From contig PXBD01000032.1 in assembly GCA_003565625.1 (NCBI GenBank), positions 58,607 to 122,606 of the forward strand: a stretch of DNA of 64,000 nucleotides, written 5' to 3'. The first letter of the stretch is position 1, and each line of letters starts with the position of its first letter. A model generated the notes under the pieces. That model was not told where the DNA came from. It did not search any database and saw nothing but the letters and a program-made list of their open reading frames with translations. A program made the translations under genes and the position numbers. The stretch is from Gammaproteobacteria bacterium. Its GTDB lineage: Bacteria > Pseudomonadota > Gammaproteobacteria > Xanthomonadales > Wenzhouxiangellaceae. This document shows, piece by piece, positions 40,186-49,405 of the stretch.

Positions 40186-40737
40186 ATGTTCAGCAACTCC
40201 TACACCCCGGTTCGCTTCGAGCGCGACTGCGAGGCCGTAATGGTTCCGGAGGGTACGGCAGTCGAACTGCCGAGCGGTACCACCGGTTACATCACCCAGT
40301 CTCTCGGCGGCAGCTTCACGATCTACGTGGACGGTCGCCTGTTCCGGCTGGCCGGCGACGATGCCGACGCCATCGGCAAGCAACCGCCGCCGCGGCCCTC
40401 GCTGCCGGATGACGCCAGCGACAAGGACGTCGAAGACCTGGTCTGGTCGCAGCTCAGAACCATTTTCGATCCGGAAATCCCGATCAACATCGTCGACCTG
40501 GGGTTGATCTACGAGTGCACGCTCGGCCTGGTCGAGCCGGGCCGGCGCCAGGTTGACATCGCCATGACTCTGACCGCTCCGGGCTGCGGTATGGGCGATA
40601 TCCTGGTCGCCGACGTGCGCGACCGGATCCAGCTCATTCCAACCATCGAACAGGTCAACGTCGGCCTGACCTTCGACCCGCCCTGGAGCCAGGCCATGAT
40701 GTCCGAGGAGGCCCGGCTCGAGACCGGCATGTTCTGA
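40186..40737 (+). CDS. sufT: Fe-S assembly factor SufT
   Basis: This 183-aa protein carries a short N-terminal SufT-specific domain (VPEGTAVELPSGTTGYITQSLGG) followed by a MIP18/DUF59 domain with FDPEIPINIVDLGLIYE and the conserved cysteine in TAPGCGMGD. SufT helps mature [4Fe-4S] proteins. No other suf gene lies next to it here. It ends 4 bp before the convergent btuB stop. Confidence 0.94.
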   Translation: MFSNSYTPVRFERDCEAVMVPEGTAVELPSGTTGYITQSLGGSFTIYVDGRLFRLAGDDADAIGKQPPPRPSLPDDASDKDVEDLVWSQLRTIFDPEIPINIVDLGLIYECTLGLVEPGRRQVDIAMTLTAPGCGMGDILVADVRDRIQLIPTIEQVNVGLTFDPPWSQAMMSEEARLETGMF

Positions 40738-40741
40738 TGTT

Positions 40742-42529
40742 TCAGCGTTGGTAGTTGAGCGCCACGAACAGTGACCGCCCGGCCGCGTTGAAACCGAAAG
40801 CCGGCTCGTACACACGATCGCCGGCGTTTTCCAGCCGTCCTTCCAGGCGCAGTGACTCGCTCCACTGCCAGCCGCCGCGCACGTTCACCAGCACATGCGA
40901 AGGCAACTCGACCTGGCCCACATCGAGGCGCCGGCCGATGTAGACCAGTTCCAGCCCCAGCCAGTGGCCACCGGCAAACAGCCGGTCGAGGCTGAGGCCG
41001 GCTTTCTCGTCGGGGCGGCGCAGCAGCGCCTGGCCGCTGTCTCGATCCTCGGCGTCCTGCCAGGTCAGTTGGGCCCGGCCGCGCCAGTGCTGCGAAGTCA
41101 GCCGGTAGGCCAGTTCCACGCCCTGAATGCGAGCCCGGCGCAGGTTGATGGCCTGGAAATTCTCGCCGGCAAAATCGATCAGGTCCTCGATGCGGGTCTG
41201 GAACACGCTGGCCTGCAACCCAGCGACAGAGCTGAACTGCCAGTCGGCGCCCAATTCCAGCGAGACCGAGGTTTCCGGGTCCAGTTCGGGGTTACCGGCG
41301 AACAGGCCGGAAAAGCCCGGTGAGAACAGTTGGTTGAAATTCGGCGCCCGGAAAGCACGCCCGGCCGAGGCGAACAAGCGCCAGTCCTCGCTCGGTCGCC
41401 AGCCACCGGCAACGTTGCCGGTGACCGCGCTGCCAAACAACTGGTCCCGGTCGGCGCGCAGGCTCAGTTCATAGTCGAAAGACCCTCGTCGGCCGTCCAG
41501 GCCGCTCCAGGCCCCAAGGTTGTGACGGGAATCCGCCCAGCTGTTGCGGGCAACCCCGGACTCCTGCCAGGCATCCGCCCCGACCAGCCAGAACGCGCCT
41601 GCGGTCAGCTCGCGTTCGCCCTGCACGCCGGCCTGGATCCGGCGGGTGATGTTTTCGCTGCGCCCAAAAGCGGTTCGGGTATCGAGCCGGTCGCGGTACA
41701 GGGCGCTGCTGCCGGACCAGCGCCAGCCGCCCGCTTCGCCTGCCTGGTATTCCACCCGGGCCGAGTAGTTGGTGACATCGGACACGCCCTGGTCGAATTC
41801 GATTTCGCCATCGCTGATGCGCGCGCTCCAGCCGAGCAGGCCGTTGCCCAATGGATGGGAGCCGCCGGCGGCCGCGCTGAGCAGTTCCAGGCCATCATCG
41901 TCCGGGTCGAAGGCAAAGCCGCGCTCGTTCTGGGCGGAAAACCCGCCGACCCGGCGGGCAGCCACGCCCAGACCGGCCTCGGCACCGCCCACGCCCAGCT
42001 GCAGGCTGCGATCGCGGTAGCGACCGTAGGCTGCGCGCAACTGCTGCCCCTCGGGTTGACGGGTAAAGATCTGGATGACGCCGCCGATGGCGTCTGAGCC
42101 CCAGCGCGCCGCGCGCGGTCCGCGCACAATCTCGATGCGCTCGACCAGGCCCGGGTCGATCAGCTCCCAGGCAAAGCCCCCGGTGCCGGCGGCAGCCACG
42201 CGCACACCGTCAATCAACACCAGCACGTGATTGGAGTTCGAGCCTCTGAGAAACAGACTGGTCTGCGCCCCGGGGCCGCCAGTGCGGGTCACGTCGACCC
42301 CGGCCTGCTGACGCAGCAACTCCAGTAGGTCAGGAGCCTGGGCCAGCTCGATTTCGGCCCGGGTAATCACGCTGGTACGGGCCAGCGCACGATCAGGATC
42401 CTGGGCCGAACGGGTCGCCGTGACGACAATGGTGTCGTCAGCGCTGGCGGCCACGGCCGGGTCGGTCAGAGATAGAAAAACAGAGCAGCTTGCGGCCAGG
42501 GACAGGCCGATGTGAAAAGATCGGGACAT
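40742..42529 (-). CDS. btuB: TonB-dependent vitamin B12 receptor BtuB
   Basis: This 595-aa outer-membrane receptor has a signal peptide (about 1-28), a TonB box DTIVVTA, a plug domain (LLRQQAGVDVTRTGG, FLRGSNSNHVLVLIDGVRV, IEIVRGPRAARWGSDAIGGVI) and a 22-strand barrel ending in an aromatic-rich strand. Both the protein signatures and the cobalamin riboswitch in its leader identify it as the B12 receptor. No BtuCDF genes are in the window. Regulation is expected to be repression by adenosylcobalamin. Confidence 0.95.
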   Translation of the reverse strand: MSRSFHIGLSLAASCSVFLSLTDPAVAASADDTIVVTATRSAQDPDRALARTSVITRAEIELAQAPDLLELLRQQAGVDVTRTGGPGAQTSLFLRGSNSNHVLVLIDGVRVAAAGTGGFAWELIDPGLVERIEIVRGPRAARWGSDAIGGVIQIFTRQPEGQQLRAAYGRYRDRSLQLGVGGAEAGLGVAARRVGGFSAQNERGFAFDPDDDGLELLSAAAGGSHPLGNGLLGWSARISDGEIEFDQGVSDVTNYSARVEYQAGEAGGWRWSGSSALYRDRLDTRTAFGRSENITRRIQAGVQGERELTAGAFWLVGADAWQESGVARNSWADSRHNLGAWSGLDGRRGSFDYELSLRADRDQLFGSAVTGNVAGGWRPSEDWRLFASAGRAFRAPNFNQLFSPGFSGLFAGNPELDPETSVSLELGADWQFSSVAGLQASVFQTRIEDLIDFAGENFQAINLRRARIQGVELAYRLTSQHWRGRAQLTWQDAEDRDSGQALLRRPDEKAGLSLDRLFAGGHWLGLELVYIGRRLDVGQVELPSHVLVNVRGGWQWSESLRLEGRLENAGDRVYEPAFGFNAAGRSLFVALNYQR

Positions 42530-42672
42530 AGTTGGTGCTCCTCGCGCTCACCCGCGCATTGGTACCGGATGCGCGGGTTCAAGGAGACGCGCTGCCGGCG
42601 CAATGCGAGCGTCAGGCAGGCCAGGGAGTCTCCGTGGTCGCCCGCCGCAACCCGGTGTATCGATCAAAAAGC

Positions 42673-42875
42673 ACAGGCCGGTCTCCTGACTTTCGGCGGG
42701 GACAGCAAGCTGTCGCGTTCCCGGGCCCGACCCTTCCCCTGTTGCCAGAGTGGTGTCGCCGAGCCTCGTCGATGAAGTCGCATCGACGCCGATTACAGTT
42801 GCGGGGGCAGCACCGGATTGTTCACCGGTTTCCCGTTTCACCCCGGCCTGCTCGGCCGGGACACCTGCGCACTCA
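42673..42875 (-). promoter_or_regulatory. Cobalamin (AdoCbl) riboswitch controlling btuB
   Basis: Read on the minus strand this region has the conserved parts of the class: the GGTGAAACGGGAA-type start, CCGGTGCTGCCCCCGCAACTGTAA, GGGAAGG and the B12 box GTCAGGAGACCGGCC (42676-42690). It lies 144 bp before the btuB start. The space to btuB can hold an expression platform. A TATACT -10 candidate (42913-42918) lies just upstream, next to the fadE stop codon. Confidence 0.95.
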
Positions 42876-42920
42876 TCGCCGACTCCGAAGGGTCCGGATT
42901 CGGCTGAGGGCGAGTATAGC

Positions 42921-45401
42921 TCAGGCTGCCTCGCGGTGCTCGGCGCGGGCGGCATCCCCGGTTGGGGTCAGCCCGGACTGCAGCTCGGCATGGTCGAAAT
43001 CGTCGACAGCGACAACTTCCAGACTGCGCTTGCGCACGTCCAGCAGCAATTCGGCTTCCTGTTCGGTCAGCAGATTCTGCGCGCGCGCCTGGGCCACCTG
43101 CTCTTCATAGGTGTGTCCTTGGACCTGTCCGGCACGCTGTGCCTTGAGCAACTTGCGCTCGATCGGCTCGGCCGCGATCACCTTGGGCAACAGGGTTTCC
43201 ATCACCCCGATCGGGTGACCAGTACGGTCAGACTTGTAGACCCCGCGGGTCAGCCGGTCGCGGGTTTCGGACGGCGACAGCATGAGTGCCGCCACCTTGT
43301 GGCCGAGTCGATCGTTGGGGGTACGCTCGGCCCGGCCGATCGGGAATACCACCAGGCGCAGGAACGGCCGCAGCCACGGGAAGGGGTAGTTGTCGATAAC
43401 CCCGGCCAGGGCGTTCTGGGTGCGGTGGATGGCGTCATGGAAGGCCCAGGCCAGGATCGGCTGGTCGGCGGCCGGGCGGCCCTCCTGCTCGAACCGGCGC
43501 AGCATGGCCGAGCAGATGTAGAGCTGGCTCAAGGCATCACCAAGGCGTGCCGAGATCTTTTCTTTCTGCTTGAGCTTGCCGCCATAGGTCAGCATGGCAA
43601 TATCAGCCAGCAGGGCGAACGAGGCCGAGTACCGGCTGAGCTTGCGGTAGTACTTGCGCGTCCGGCGATCCCCGGGTACCGCGGCAAACCGCCCGGCGCT
43701 GACCCCGAGCACCATCGAGCGCACCGCACACGAGATGCTGTGGCCGACGTGACTGAACAGCACCCGGTCGAAGGTCTCGAGCTGCTCTTGCGGATCGCTG
43801 ATCTGCAGGGCTTCGAGCTCCTTGAGCACGTAGGGATGGCAGCGGATGGCGCCCTGGCCGAAGATCATCATCGAGCGGGTCAGAATGTTGGCGCCCTCGA
43901 CCGTGATCCAGATCGGCGCGCCCTGCCAGCCGCGGCCGAGGTAGTTCTTCGGCCCCAGAATGATGCCCTTGCCGCCATGGACGTCCATGGCGTCCTTGAG
44001 CACCTCGCGGCTGAGCTCGGTTGCCCAGTACTTGGCGATGGCTCCCGGTACCGATGGTTTTTCACCGTCGTCCACCGCCGAGGCGGTCTGGCGGCTGAGC
44101 GCGCTCATGGCGTAGGTGTAGCCGGCGATGCGCGCCAGCGCTTCCTCAACCCCTTCAAAGCGCCCGATCGGCATGTTGAACTGCTTGCGGATGCGGGCAT
44201 AGGCACCCGTGGCCAGGGCCGCGGTCTTGGCCCCGCCGGTCGAGGAGGAAGGCAGCGAGATGGCCCGGCCCACCGACAGCGACTCGACCAGCATGCGCCA
44301 GCCCTGGCCGGCATACTCGGTGCCGCCGAGCAGGTAGTCGATCGGGATGAATACATCCTTGCCGACGATCGGGCCGTTCGGAAACGGATTGTTGAGCGGA
44401 AAATGACGCCGGCCGATTTCCATGCCCGGGGTCTCGCGCGGCAGCAGGGCCAGGGTAATGCCGATGTCTTCGGTCTCGCCCAGCAGGCTGTCGGGGTCGT
44501 AGAGGCGGAACGCCAGGCCCACCACGGTGGCTACCGGGGCGAGCGTAATGTAGCGCTTCTCGAAGTTCAGGCGGATGCCCAGCGTTTCCTTGCCCCGCCA
44601 CTCGCCCTTGCAGACCACGCCATAGTCGGCAATCGAGGTTGCGTCCGAGCCTGCCGTGGTGCTGGTCAGGCCGAAACAGGGCACCTCGCGTCCGTCGGCC
44701 AGGCGCGGCAGGTAGTGGTCTTTCTGTTGCTTGGTTCCGTAATGCAGCAGCAGTTCGGCCGGTCCCAGCGAGTTGGGTACGGCAATGACCGAACCCAGGG
44801 TAGAACTCATGCCGGCCACTTTCTCCAGCACCGCGCGGTGGGCCACGGCCGAGAAACCCAGGCCGCCATATTCCTTGGGAATGATCATGCCCAGGAAGCC
44901 GTGTTTTTTCAGGTGATCCCAGACGTCTTCGGGCAGGTCGGCCCGATAGTGGCTGATTTCCCACTCGTCGATCATGTCGCAAAGCTGTTCTACCGGCCCA
45001 TCCAGAAAGGTCTGTTCTTCCATGGTCAGTTCATGCAGCGGTTTTTTGATCAGCCGCTGCCAGCGTGGGCGGCCACTGAACAACTCGCCTTCAAAGCCAA
45101 CCGTGCCGGCCTCCAGGGCGACCCGTTCGGTCTCCGAAATCTGCGGTGTCATCTTGGCGAAGGCCTTGAGCACCGGCCGGGTCAGGAACTGGCGACGCCA
45201 CGGCAGGGGGTTCATCGGCACCGCTACAACGGCGAACAACAGCCAGGCAATGGTCAATGCCACCCAGCCAGGCTGACCGGCCACGGTAAAGGCCAGCAGC
45301 ACGGCACCGACGGCAGCGGTCCAGACAATCACGCGGGTCTTGAAATAAGCGCAGGTCAGGGCGGTGGCCAGCACGGCGGCCAGAAACAGCAGGGTAATCA
45401 T
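42921..45401 (-). CDS. fadE: Acyl-CoA dehydrogenase FadE
   Basis: This 826-aa protein is the large FadE-type acyl-CoA dehydrogenase that carries out the first oxidation of fatty-acid beta-oxidation. It has two N-terminal membrane helices (residues 2-62), the ACAD N-terminal helices, the middle domain with CFGLTSTTAGSDATS, and the C-terminal flavin domain with FEGVEEALARIAG, where the Glu-rich segment is the region of the catalytic base. The C-terminal extension (DUF1974-like) completes the FadE length. It overlaps the upstream hydrolase gene by 4 bp. Confidence 0.95.
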   Translation of the reverse strand: MITLLFLAAVLATALTCAYFKTRVIVWTAAVGAVLLAFTVAGQPGWVALTIAWLLFAVVAVPMNPLPWRRQFLTRPVLKAFAKMTPQISETERVALEAGTVGFEGELFSGRPRWQRLIKKPLHELTMEEQTFLDGPVEQLCDMIDEWEISHYRADLPEDVWDHLKKHGFLGMIIPKEYGGLGFSAVAHRAVLEKVAGMSSTLGSVIAVPNSLGPAELLLHYGTKQQKDHYLPRLADGREVPCFGLTSTTAGSDATSIADYGVVCKGEWRGKETLGIRLNFEKRYITLAPVATVVGLAFRLYDPDSLLGETEDIGITLALLPRETPGMEIGRRHFPLNNPFPNGPIVGKDVFIPIDYLLGGTEYAGQGWRMLVESLSVGRAISLPSSSTGGAKTAALATGAYARIRKQFNMPIGRFEGVEEALARIAGYTYAMSALSRQTASAVDDGEKPSVPGAIAKYWATELSREVLKDAMDVHGGKGIILGPKNYLGRGWQGAPIWITVEGANILTRSMMIFGQGAIRCHPYVLKELEALQISDPQEQLETFDRVLFSHVGHSISCAVRSMVLGVSAGRFAAVPGDRRTRKYYRKLSRYSASFALLADIAMLTYGGKLKQKEKISARLGDALSQLYICSAMLRRFEQEGRPAADQPILAWAFHDAIHRTQNALAGVIDNYPFPWLRPFLRLVVFPIGRAERTPNDRLGHKVAALMLSPSETRDRLTRGVYKSDRTGHPIGVMETLLPKVIAAEPIERKLLKAQRAGQVQGHTYEEQVAQARAQNLLTEQEAELLLDVRKRSLEVVAVDDFDHAELQSGLTPTGDAARAEHREAA

Positions 45402-46282
45402 GACGATTTTGCTCCTTGTTCCGCCTGGCGCCGCAAGAATGGCGTAATGGCAGACAGAAAATGATCATTGGCATCGCCGGCGACCATGTGCGCGGCGTCG
45501 TCGACCTCGACGGTCTCGGCATGGGGGGCCAGCTTGCGGAACTCCGACACGTGCTCAGCGCCGATCAGTTCACTCATGCCGCCGGCGACCAGCAGGGTCG
45601 GGATTTTCAGGCGCCGACTGGCCGATTGCAGTCGCGACTGGAGGTTGGAAGACTTTTCGGCCAGGGCCAGCATGGCCGGATCCCAGTGCCAGTACCAGCG
45701 TCCGTTTCGGGCCTGGCGCAGGTTGCGGCCGAGACCCGTGCTGCGGGCATTCCGGCGGCGGTGCGGCAGAAACGCGCGTACCGCTTCCTTAGCCTCTTCG
45801 AGTGAAGCGAAGCCTTCCGGATTCTGACGCATGAAGGCCAGCATGGCCGCCACCCCGCGCTCGTCCCAGCGCGGTGCGATATCCACCAGCACCATGGCGC
45901 GCAGATCGACCTTGGGCTTTTCCGAGTGGCCCAGCAGGGCGGTCAACCCGCCCATCGAGGCGCCGATGACGATCGGTGGATTGGGCAGCGAGGCGCACAC
46001 CCGGCGAAAATCCTCGACGAACTGCTCGAAATCGTACTCACCGCTGGGCGCTCGATCGCTTTCGCCGTGGCCGCGGGCGTCATAGCTGACGGCCTGCCAG
46101 CCAGCGGCGGCCAGCTGCCAGCCGGTGGCCTCCCAGGCGTACTGGGTCTGGCCGAAACCATGCGCCATGAGGACACAGGGCGCGCGGTCGTCGCCGTAGT
46201 AGCGAAGGTGCAGACGGATGCCGTCATCGGTCCAGATCTGACGGCGGCGAATTTCATCGTGAAGTTTGCGGACTGCTTCCAT
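45398..46282 (-). CDS. Alpha/beta hydrolase coupled to fadE
   Basis: This 294-aa alpha/beta hydrolase has HGFGQTQYAW as the oxyanion-hole region, nucleophile elbow GASMGG, and a C-terminal acid and histidine in VDDAAHMVAGD. The substrate is unknown; coupling to fadE and a divergent TetR regulator suggests an acyl ester or acyl-CoA-related substrate. ATG 46282 is used, since the frame continues upstream only over the divergent regulator gene. Confidence 0.88.
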   Translation of the reverse strand: MEAVRKLHDEIRRRQIWTDDGIRLHLRYYGDDRAPCVLMAHGFGQTQYAWEATGWQLAAAGWQAVSYDARGHGESDRAPSGEYDFEQFVEDFRRVCASLPNPPIVIGASMGGLTALLGHSEKPKVDLRAMVLVDIAPRWDERGVAAMLAFMRQNPEGFASLEEAKEAVRAFLPHRRRNARSTGLGRNLRQARNGRWYWHWDPAMLALAEKSSNLQSRLQSASRRLKIPTLLVAGGMSELIGAEHVSEFRKLAPHAETVEVDDAAHMVAGDANDHFLSAITPFLRRQAEQGAKSS

Positions 46283-46348
46283 ACGCTCCAGTATGGGGTT
46301 ACCCCTTGGCAGAGTCAATATTCCTTCCGGATCGGCTACCATCGGTTC

Positions 46349-46972
46349 ATGGACAAAGCCGAACCAGCCAACAGAAACACCGGTGACAGGGTCTCGTTGA
46401 CGCCTGAAGACTGGGAGCAGGCCGCGCTTGTGCTGATCGCCGACAAGGGCGTGAGCGCCCTCGCGGTCGAGCCACTGGCGCGCCGCCTGCAAATCACCAA
46501 GGGCAGCTTCTACTGGCATTTTCCCGGTCGCGACGAGTTGCTCAGCAGCGCGCTCAAACGCTGGGAACAGCAGGATGCTGATCATCTCCAGCGCTCTTTG
46601 AAAGCCGATGAAGATCCAGCCGACCGTCTGGCCCGCTTTGTCTGGCGAACCACGCGCCAGACCCTCACCCACCGCGTCTACCTGGCCCTGTGCGCGCTGC
46701 CGGATGATGCGCTGATCGGCCCGGTGCTGCAGCGCGTTACGGCGCGAAGAATCGGCTATCTGGCCAGCGCCTTCGAAGAGCTGGGCCTGGTCGCCGACGC
46801 CGCCGAGCGGCGCGCCACCCTGGTCTATTCAGGCTACGTCGGTTACCTCCAGCTACAGGCCCAGAAGGCAGTGCCCGAACCCGATGAACCGGCCTTTGAT
46901 GCTTATGTGGAGCACGTCATCGCCAGCCTCATCAGCCCGGATGCCCGGCGCGGAGAAGCGCTGAGCGCCTGA
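46349..46972 (+). CDS. TetR-family transcriptional regulator
   Basis: This 207-aa protein has an N-terminal HTH (LIADKGVSALAVEPLARRLQITKGSFYWHFPGRDELL, about residues 27-65) of TetR type and a helical ligand domain. It is divergent from the hydrolase-fadE operon with a 66-bp gap, so it is the likely regulator of fatty-acid degradation genes here. The gap contains GGGGTTACCCC (46295-46305), a possible operator. The effector is unknown; an acyl-CoA is plausible from context. Confidence 0.88.
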   Translation: MDKAEPANRNTGDRVSLTPEDWEQAALVLIADKGVSALAVEPLARRLQITKGSFYWHFPGRDELLSSALKRWEQQDADHLQRSLKADEDPADRLARFVWRTTRQTLTHRVYLALCALPDDALIGPVLQRVTARRIGYLASAFEELGLVADAAERRATLVYSGYVGYLQLQAQKAVPEPDEPAFDAYVEHVIASLISPDARRGEALSA

Positions 46973-46975
46973 ACT

Positions 46976-48073
46976 TCAGGGTCGGTGCGGCAGGGCCAGG
47001 TACTGATGGCTTTGCATTTCGATCAAGCGCGAGACGGTGCGCTCGAAGGGCTGGGCCAGGCGCTGGCCGGTGTAAATCTGCTCGATTGGAACCTCGGCCG
47101 CGATGATCAGCTTGACCGCGCGGTCGTAGCACTCGTCGACCAGGTGAATGAAGCGACGCGCGGCGTTGTCGTCGGGCTCGGCCAGGGCGGGGACGCCGTC
47201 GATGATCAAGGTGGCAAAGCGACGACTCAGATCAATGTAGTCAGCGCTGGCGCGGTGCCCCCGGCACAGGGTGTCGAAATCGAACCAGGCAACCGAGCCG
47301 GCGCGGCGGCGTGGCTGCACGTCGCGGCCGCGCAGACGCAGCGGTCCTTCGCTGATCTGTTCACCGGCCGCCAGGGCCTCGAATTCGGCCGCCAGCTCGG
47401 CGGCGCTGGAGTCGTCCCTCATGGATAGCCAGGTGGGATGACGAGTCAACTCGCGCAGCCGATAGTCGTCGGCTGCATCCAGCGCCAGGACCTGGCAGTG
47501 GCGCTCGATGGCGGCGATGGCCGGCAGAAAGCGTGCTCTCTGCAGGCCGTCGGCGTAAAGCTGGTCGGGCACGGTGTTGGAGGTTGCCACCAGGGTTACA
47601 CCGCGCCCAAACAGGCCTTGCAGCAACTCCCCCAACAGCATCGCATCACCGATGTCGCTGACGTGGAATTCATCGAAGCACAGGACCCGGACGCGACCGG
47701 CGATGGCGGCTGCCATCGTCTTGAGCGGATCGCGTTCGCCTTCGCGCTGTTTGAGCTGGCGGTGGATCCGATCCATGAAGCGGTGGAAGTGGATGCGCTC
47801 GACTGCCACCCCGGCTTCATCCAGGCTGGTGGCCAGCAGATCCATCAGCATGGTCTTGCCGCGGCCAACGCTGCCGTGCAGGTACAGACCGGTTACCGGT
47901 TGATGGCGATTCAGCAGGCGCTGAACCAGGTTCGGGCGCGGTTCGATCAGGCGCTGAAACAGCGCTTCCAGTGACTCGAGCAAGCGCGCCTGGGCCGGGT
48001 CGGCGCTCAGCCGACCCTGGTCAACCAGGGCTTGCCAGCGGGCCAGCGGACCAGGAGTGTGCACCGCGGCCAT
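46976..48073 (-). CDS. zapE: Cell division ATPase ZapE (AFG1-like)
   Basis: This 365-aa P-loop ATPase has Walker A GSVGRGKTMLMD, the RIHFHRFM motif, Walker B VLCFDEFHVSDIGDAM and sensor TSNTVPDQLY, all standard for the ZapE/AFG1 family. In E. coli ZapE interacts with FtsZ under oxygen limitation. It converges with the TetR gene, leaving 3 bp, and follows the alpha/beta hydrolase gene after 6 bp. Confidence 0.95.
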   Translation of the reverse strand: MAAVHTPGPLARWQALVDQGRLSADPAQARLLESLEALFQRLIEPRPNLVQRLLNRHQPVTGLYLHGSVGRGKTMLMDLLATSLDEAGVAVERIHFHRFMDRIHRQLKQREGERDPLKTMAAAIAGRVRVLCFDEFHVSDIGDAMLLGELLQGLFGRGVTLVATSNTVPDQLYADGLQRARFLPAIAAIERHCQVLALDAADDYRLRELTRHPTWLSMRDDSSAAELAAEFEALAAGEQISEGPLRLRGRDVQPRRRAGSVAWFDFDTLCRGHRASADYIDLSRRFATLIIDGVPALAEPDDNAARRFIHLVDECYDRAVKLIIAAEVPIEQIYTGQRLAQPFERTVSRLIEMQSHQYLALPHRP

Positions 48074-48079
48074 GCCGAG

Positions 48080-48736
48080 TCACGGCAGGCTGGACTGGAC
48101 GTGATTCTTGATCAGTCCGCGCAGGTCCATCAGGCGGCGATGAAAGAAGTGGCCGGCCCCTTCCATGATCACCAGATCGGGCGCCTGATCCAGGCCCTGG
48201 GCCCATTGCTCCACCGCCTCGGAAGAGACGACGTCGTCCTCATCGCCCTGAACCACCAGCCACGGGCAGTTGGGCGGCAGCAGGCTTTCAAAGCCGTACC
48301 GTTCCACCGGCGGGGCAATGGTGATCAACTGGCGTACGGGAAGGTCCCGGGCCGCCTTCAGGCTGATGTAGGCGCCGAAAGAAAAACCGCCCAGCCACAA
48401 GTCGCTGGCAGGGCTGGTTTGCCGTACCCAGTCGACCACGGCCAGCAGATCCTCGGTCTCGCCCTGACCGTCGTCGTATTCGCCCTCACTGTCGCCAACG
48501 CCGCGAAAATTGAACCGCACCGTGGACAAACCCAGCTCGCGCAGGGTCCGGTCCATGATGGTGACCACCTTGTTGCGCATGGTGCCGCCATGCTGCGGAT
48601 GGGGGTGACAAAGCACGGCAGTCGCGGCCTGTTCAGTGCCCGGCTCGGGTAGATCGACCAGACACTCAAGACGACCGGCCGGGCCGGTCAGAAAGAACTC
48701 GGAGGTTTCGGTAGGAAACTGGTCTGGATCAAGCAT
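48080..48736 (-). CDS. Alpha/beta hydrolase (dienelactone hydrolase/YsgA-like group)
   Basis: This 218-aa protein has the opening AVLCHPHPQHGGTMRNKVV and VRFNFRGVGDSEG, nucleophile elbow GGFSFGAY, and QGDEDDVV plus GHFFH for acid and histidine. This is the pattern of small bacterial hydrolases often called alpha/beta hydrolase of the CPCC/YfhR kind. It is cytosolic, with unknown substrate. It is probably co-transcribed with zapE, which starts 6 bp downstream. Confidence 0.85.
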   Translation of the reverse strand: MLDPDQFPTETSEFFLTGPAGRLECLVDLPEPGTEQAATAVLCHPHPQHGGTMRNKVVTIMDRTLRELGLSTVRFNFRGVGDSEGEYDDGQGETEDLLAVVDWVRQTSPASDLWLGGFSFGAYISLKAARDLPVRQLITIAPPVERYGFESLLPPNCPWLVVQGDEDDVVSSEAVEQWAQGLDQAPDLVIMEGAGHFFHRRLMDLRGLIKNHVQSSLP

Positions 48737-48840
48737 GCGGCTACTTCCCTTCGGTCTTGCCGGCCCAAACGGCCTGCCATGATAGCTGAAGCAGATAGCC
48801 GAAGCAGATAGCCGAAACGGGACGGGCCGGCAGGGTGGGC

Positions 48841-49344
48841 TCAGTCGAGCATATCGAGCATGAACGCCACCGAGACCTCGATCTGCTCGTCCGACAGGTC
48901 CCTGCGGCCACCGCGCGGCGGCATGGCGCCAATGCCGTTGATGGCGTTGGCGACCAGCTCTTCCATGCCTTTTTCAACCCGACCAACCCATTCGCCGGCG
49001 ACCATCAGCGGGGCTCCGCCAGCGCCTGACTCATGGCAGGTGCCGCAGGCGCGGTCGTAGATCAATTGACCGTCGAGCGAGCCGTCAAAAGCCACGGCGA
49101 CTTCCTGTGAGGCGGCGGCTTCGCGCGCGGCCTGGGCAGCGGCGCGACCGGTCTCCCCGGCAAAGACCCCGGCTACCGGCATCAAGCGCTGCGCGCGGGC
49201 TTCCTCCCGGGCCATGGGTTCTTCACGTTCAACAGTGCCGTGCAGGGTGACGGCGATGATGATGATGGCTGCGGTGAAAACCGCCAGCAGCACCAGCACC
49301 AGGCTGAAACGTTGCAGAAACACACGGTCGTCGGCTTCGGACAC
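48841..49344 (-). CDS. Membrane-anchored c5-type cytochrome
   Basis: This 167-aa protein has an N-terminal helix (about residues 13-34), an Ala-rich linker, and a C-terminal haem domain with CGTCH and the Met region GAMPPRGG, as in cytochrome c5. It would carry electrons in the periplasm, and could serve the cbb3 oxidase. I chose GTG 49344 because GAGG lies at proper distance; a TTG five codons upstream is less likely. Confidence 0.87.
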   Translation of the reverse strand: MSEADDRVFLQRFSLVLVLLAVFTAAIIIIAVTLHGTVEREEPMAREEARAQRLMPVAGVFAGETGRAAAQAAREAAASQEVAVAFDGSLDGQLIYDRACGTCHESGAGGAPLMVAGEWVGRVEKGMEELVANAINGIGAMPPRGGRRDLSDEQIEVSVAFMLDMLD

Positions 49345-49405
49345 GATTTCGAACCTCAAACTTGGGAAAAGGGTACCCGCAGATTATATCCCAGCGTCGG
49401 GGGCT

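Noticed and set aside
42750..45464. 904-aa open frame opposite fadE
   Set aside because: No motif, would run through the riboswitch, and fadE is certain.
48781..48817. Short repeats as a CRISPR array
   Set aside because: The repeats are contiguous with no spacers and only 13 bp long.
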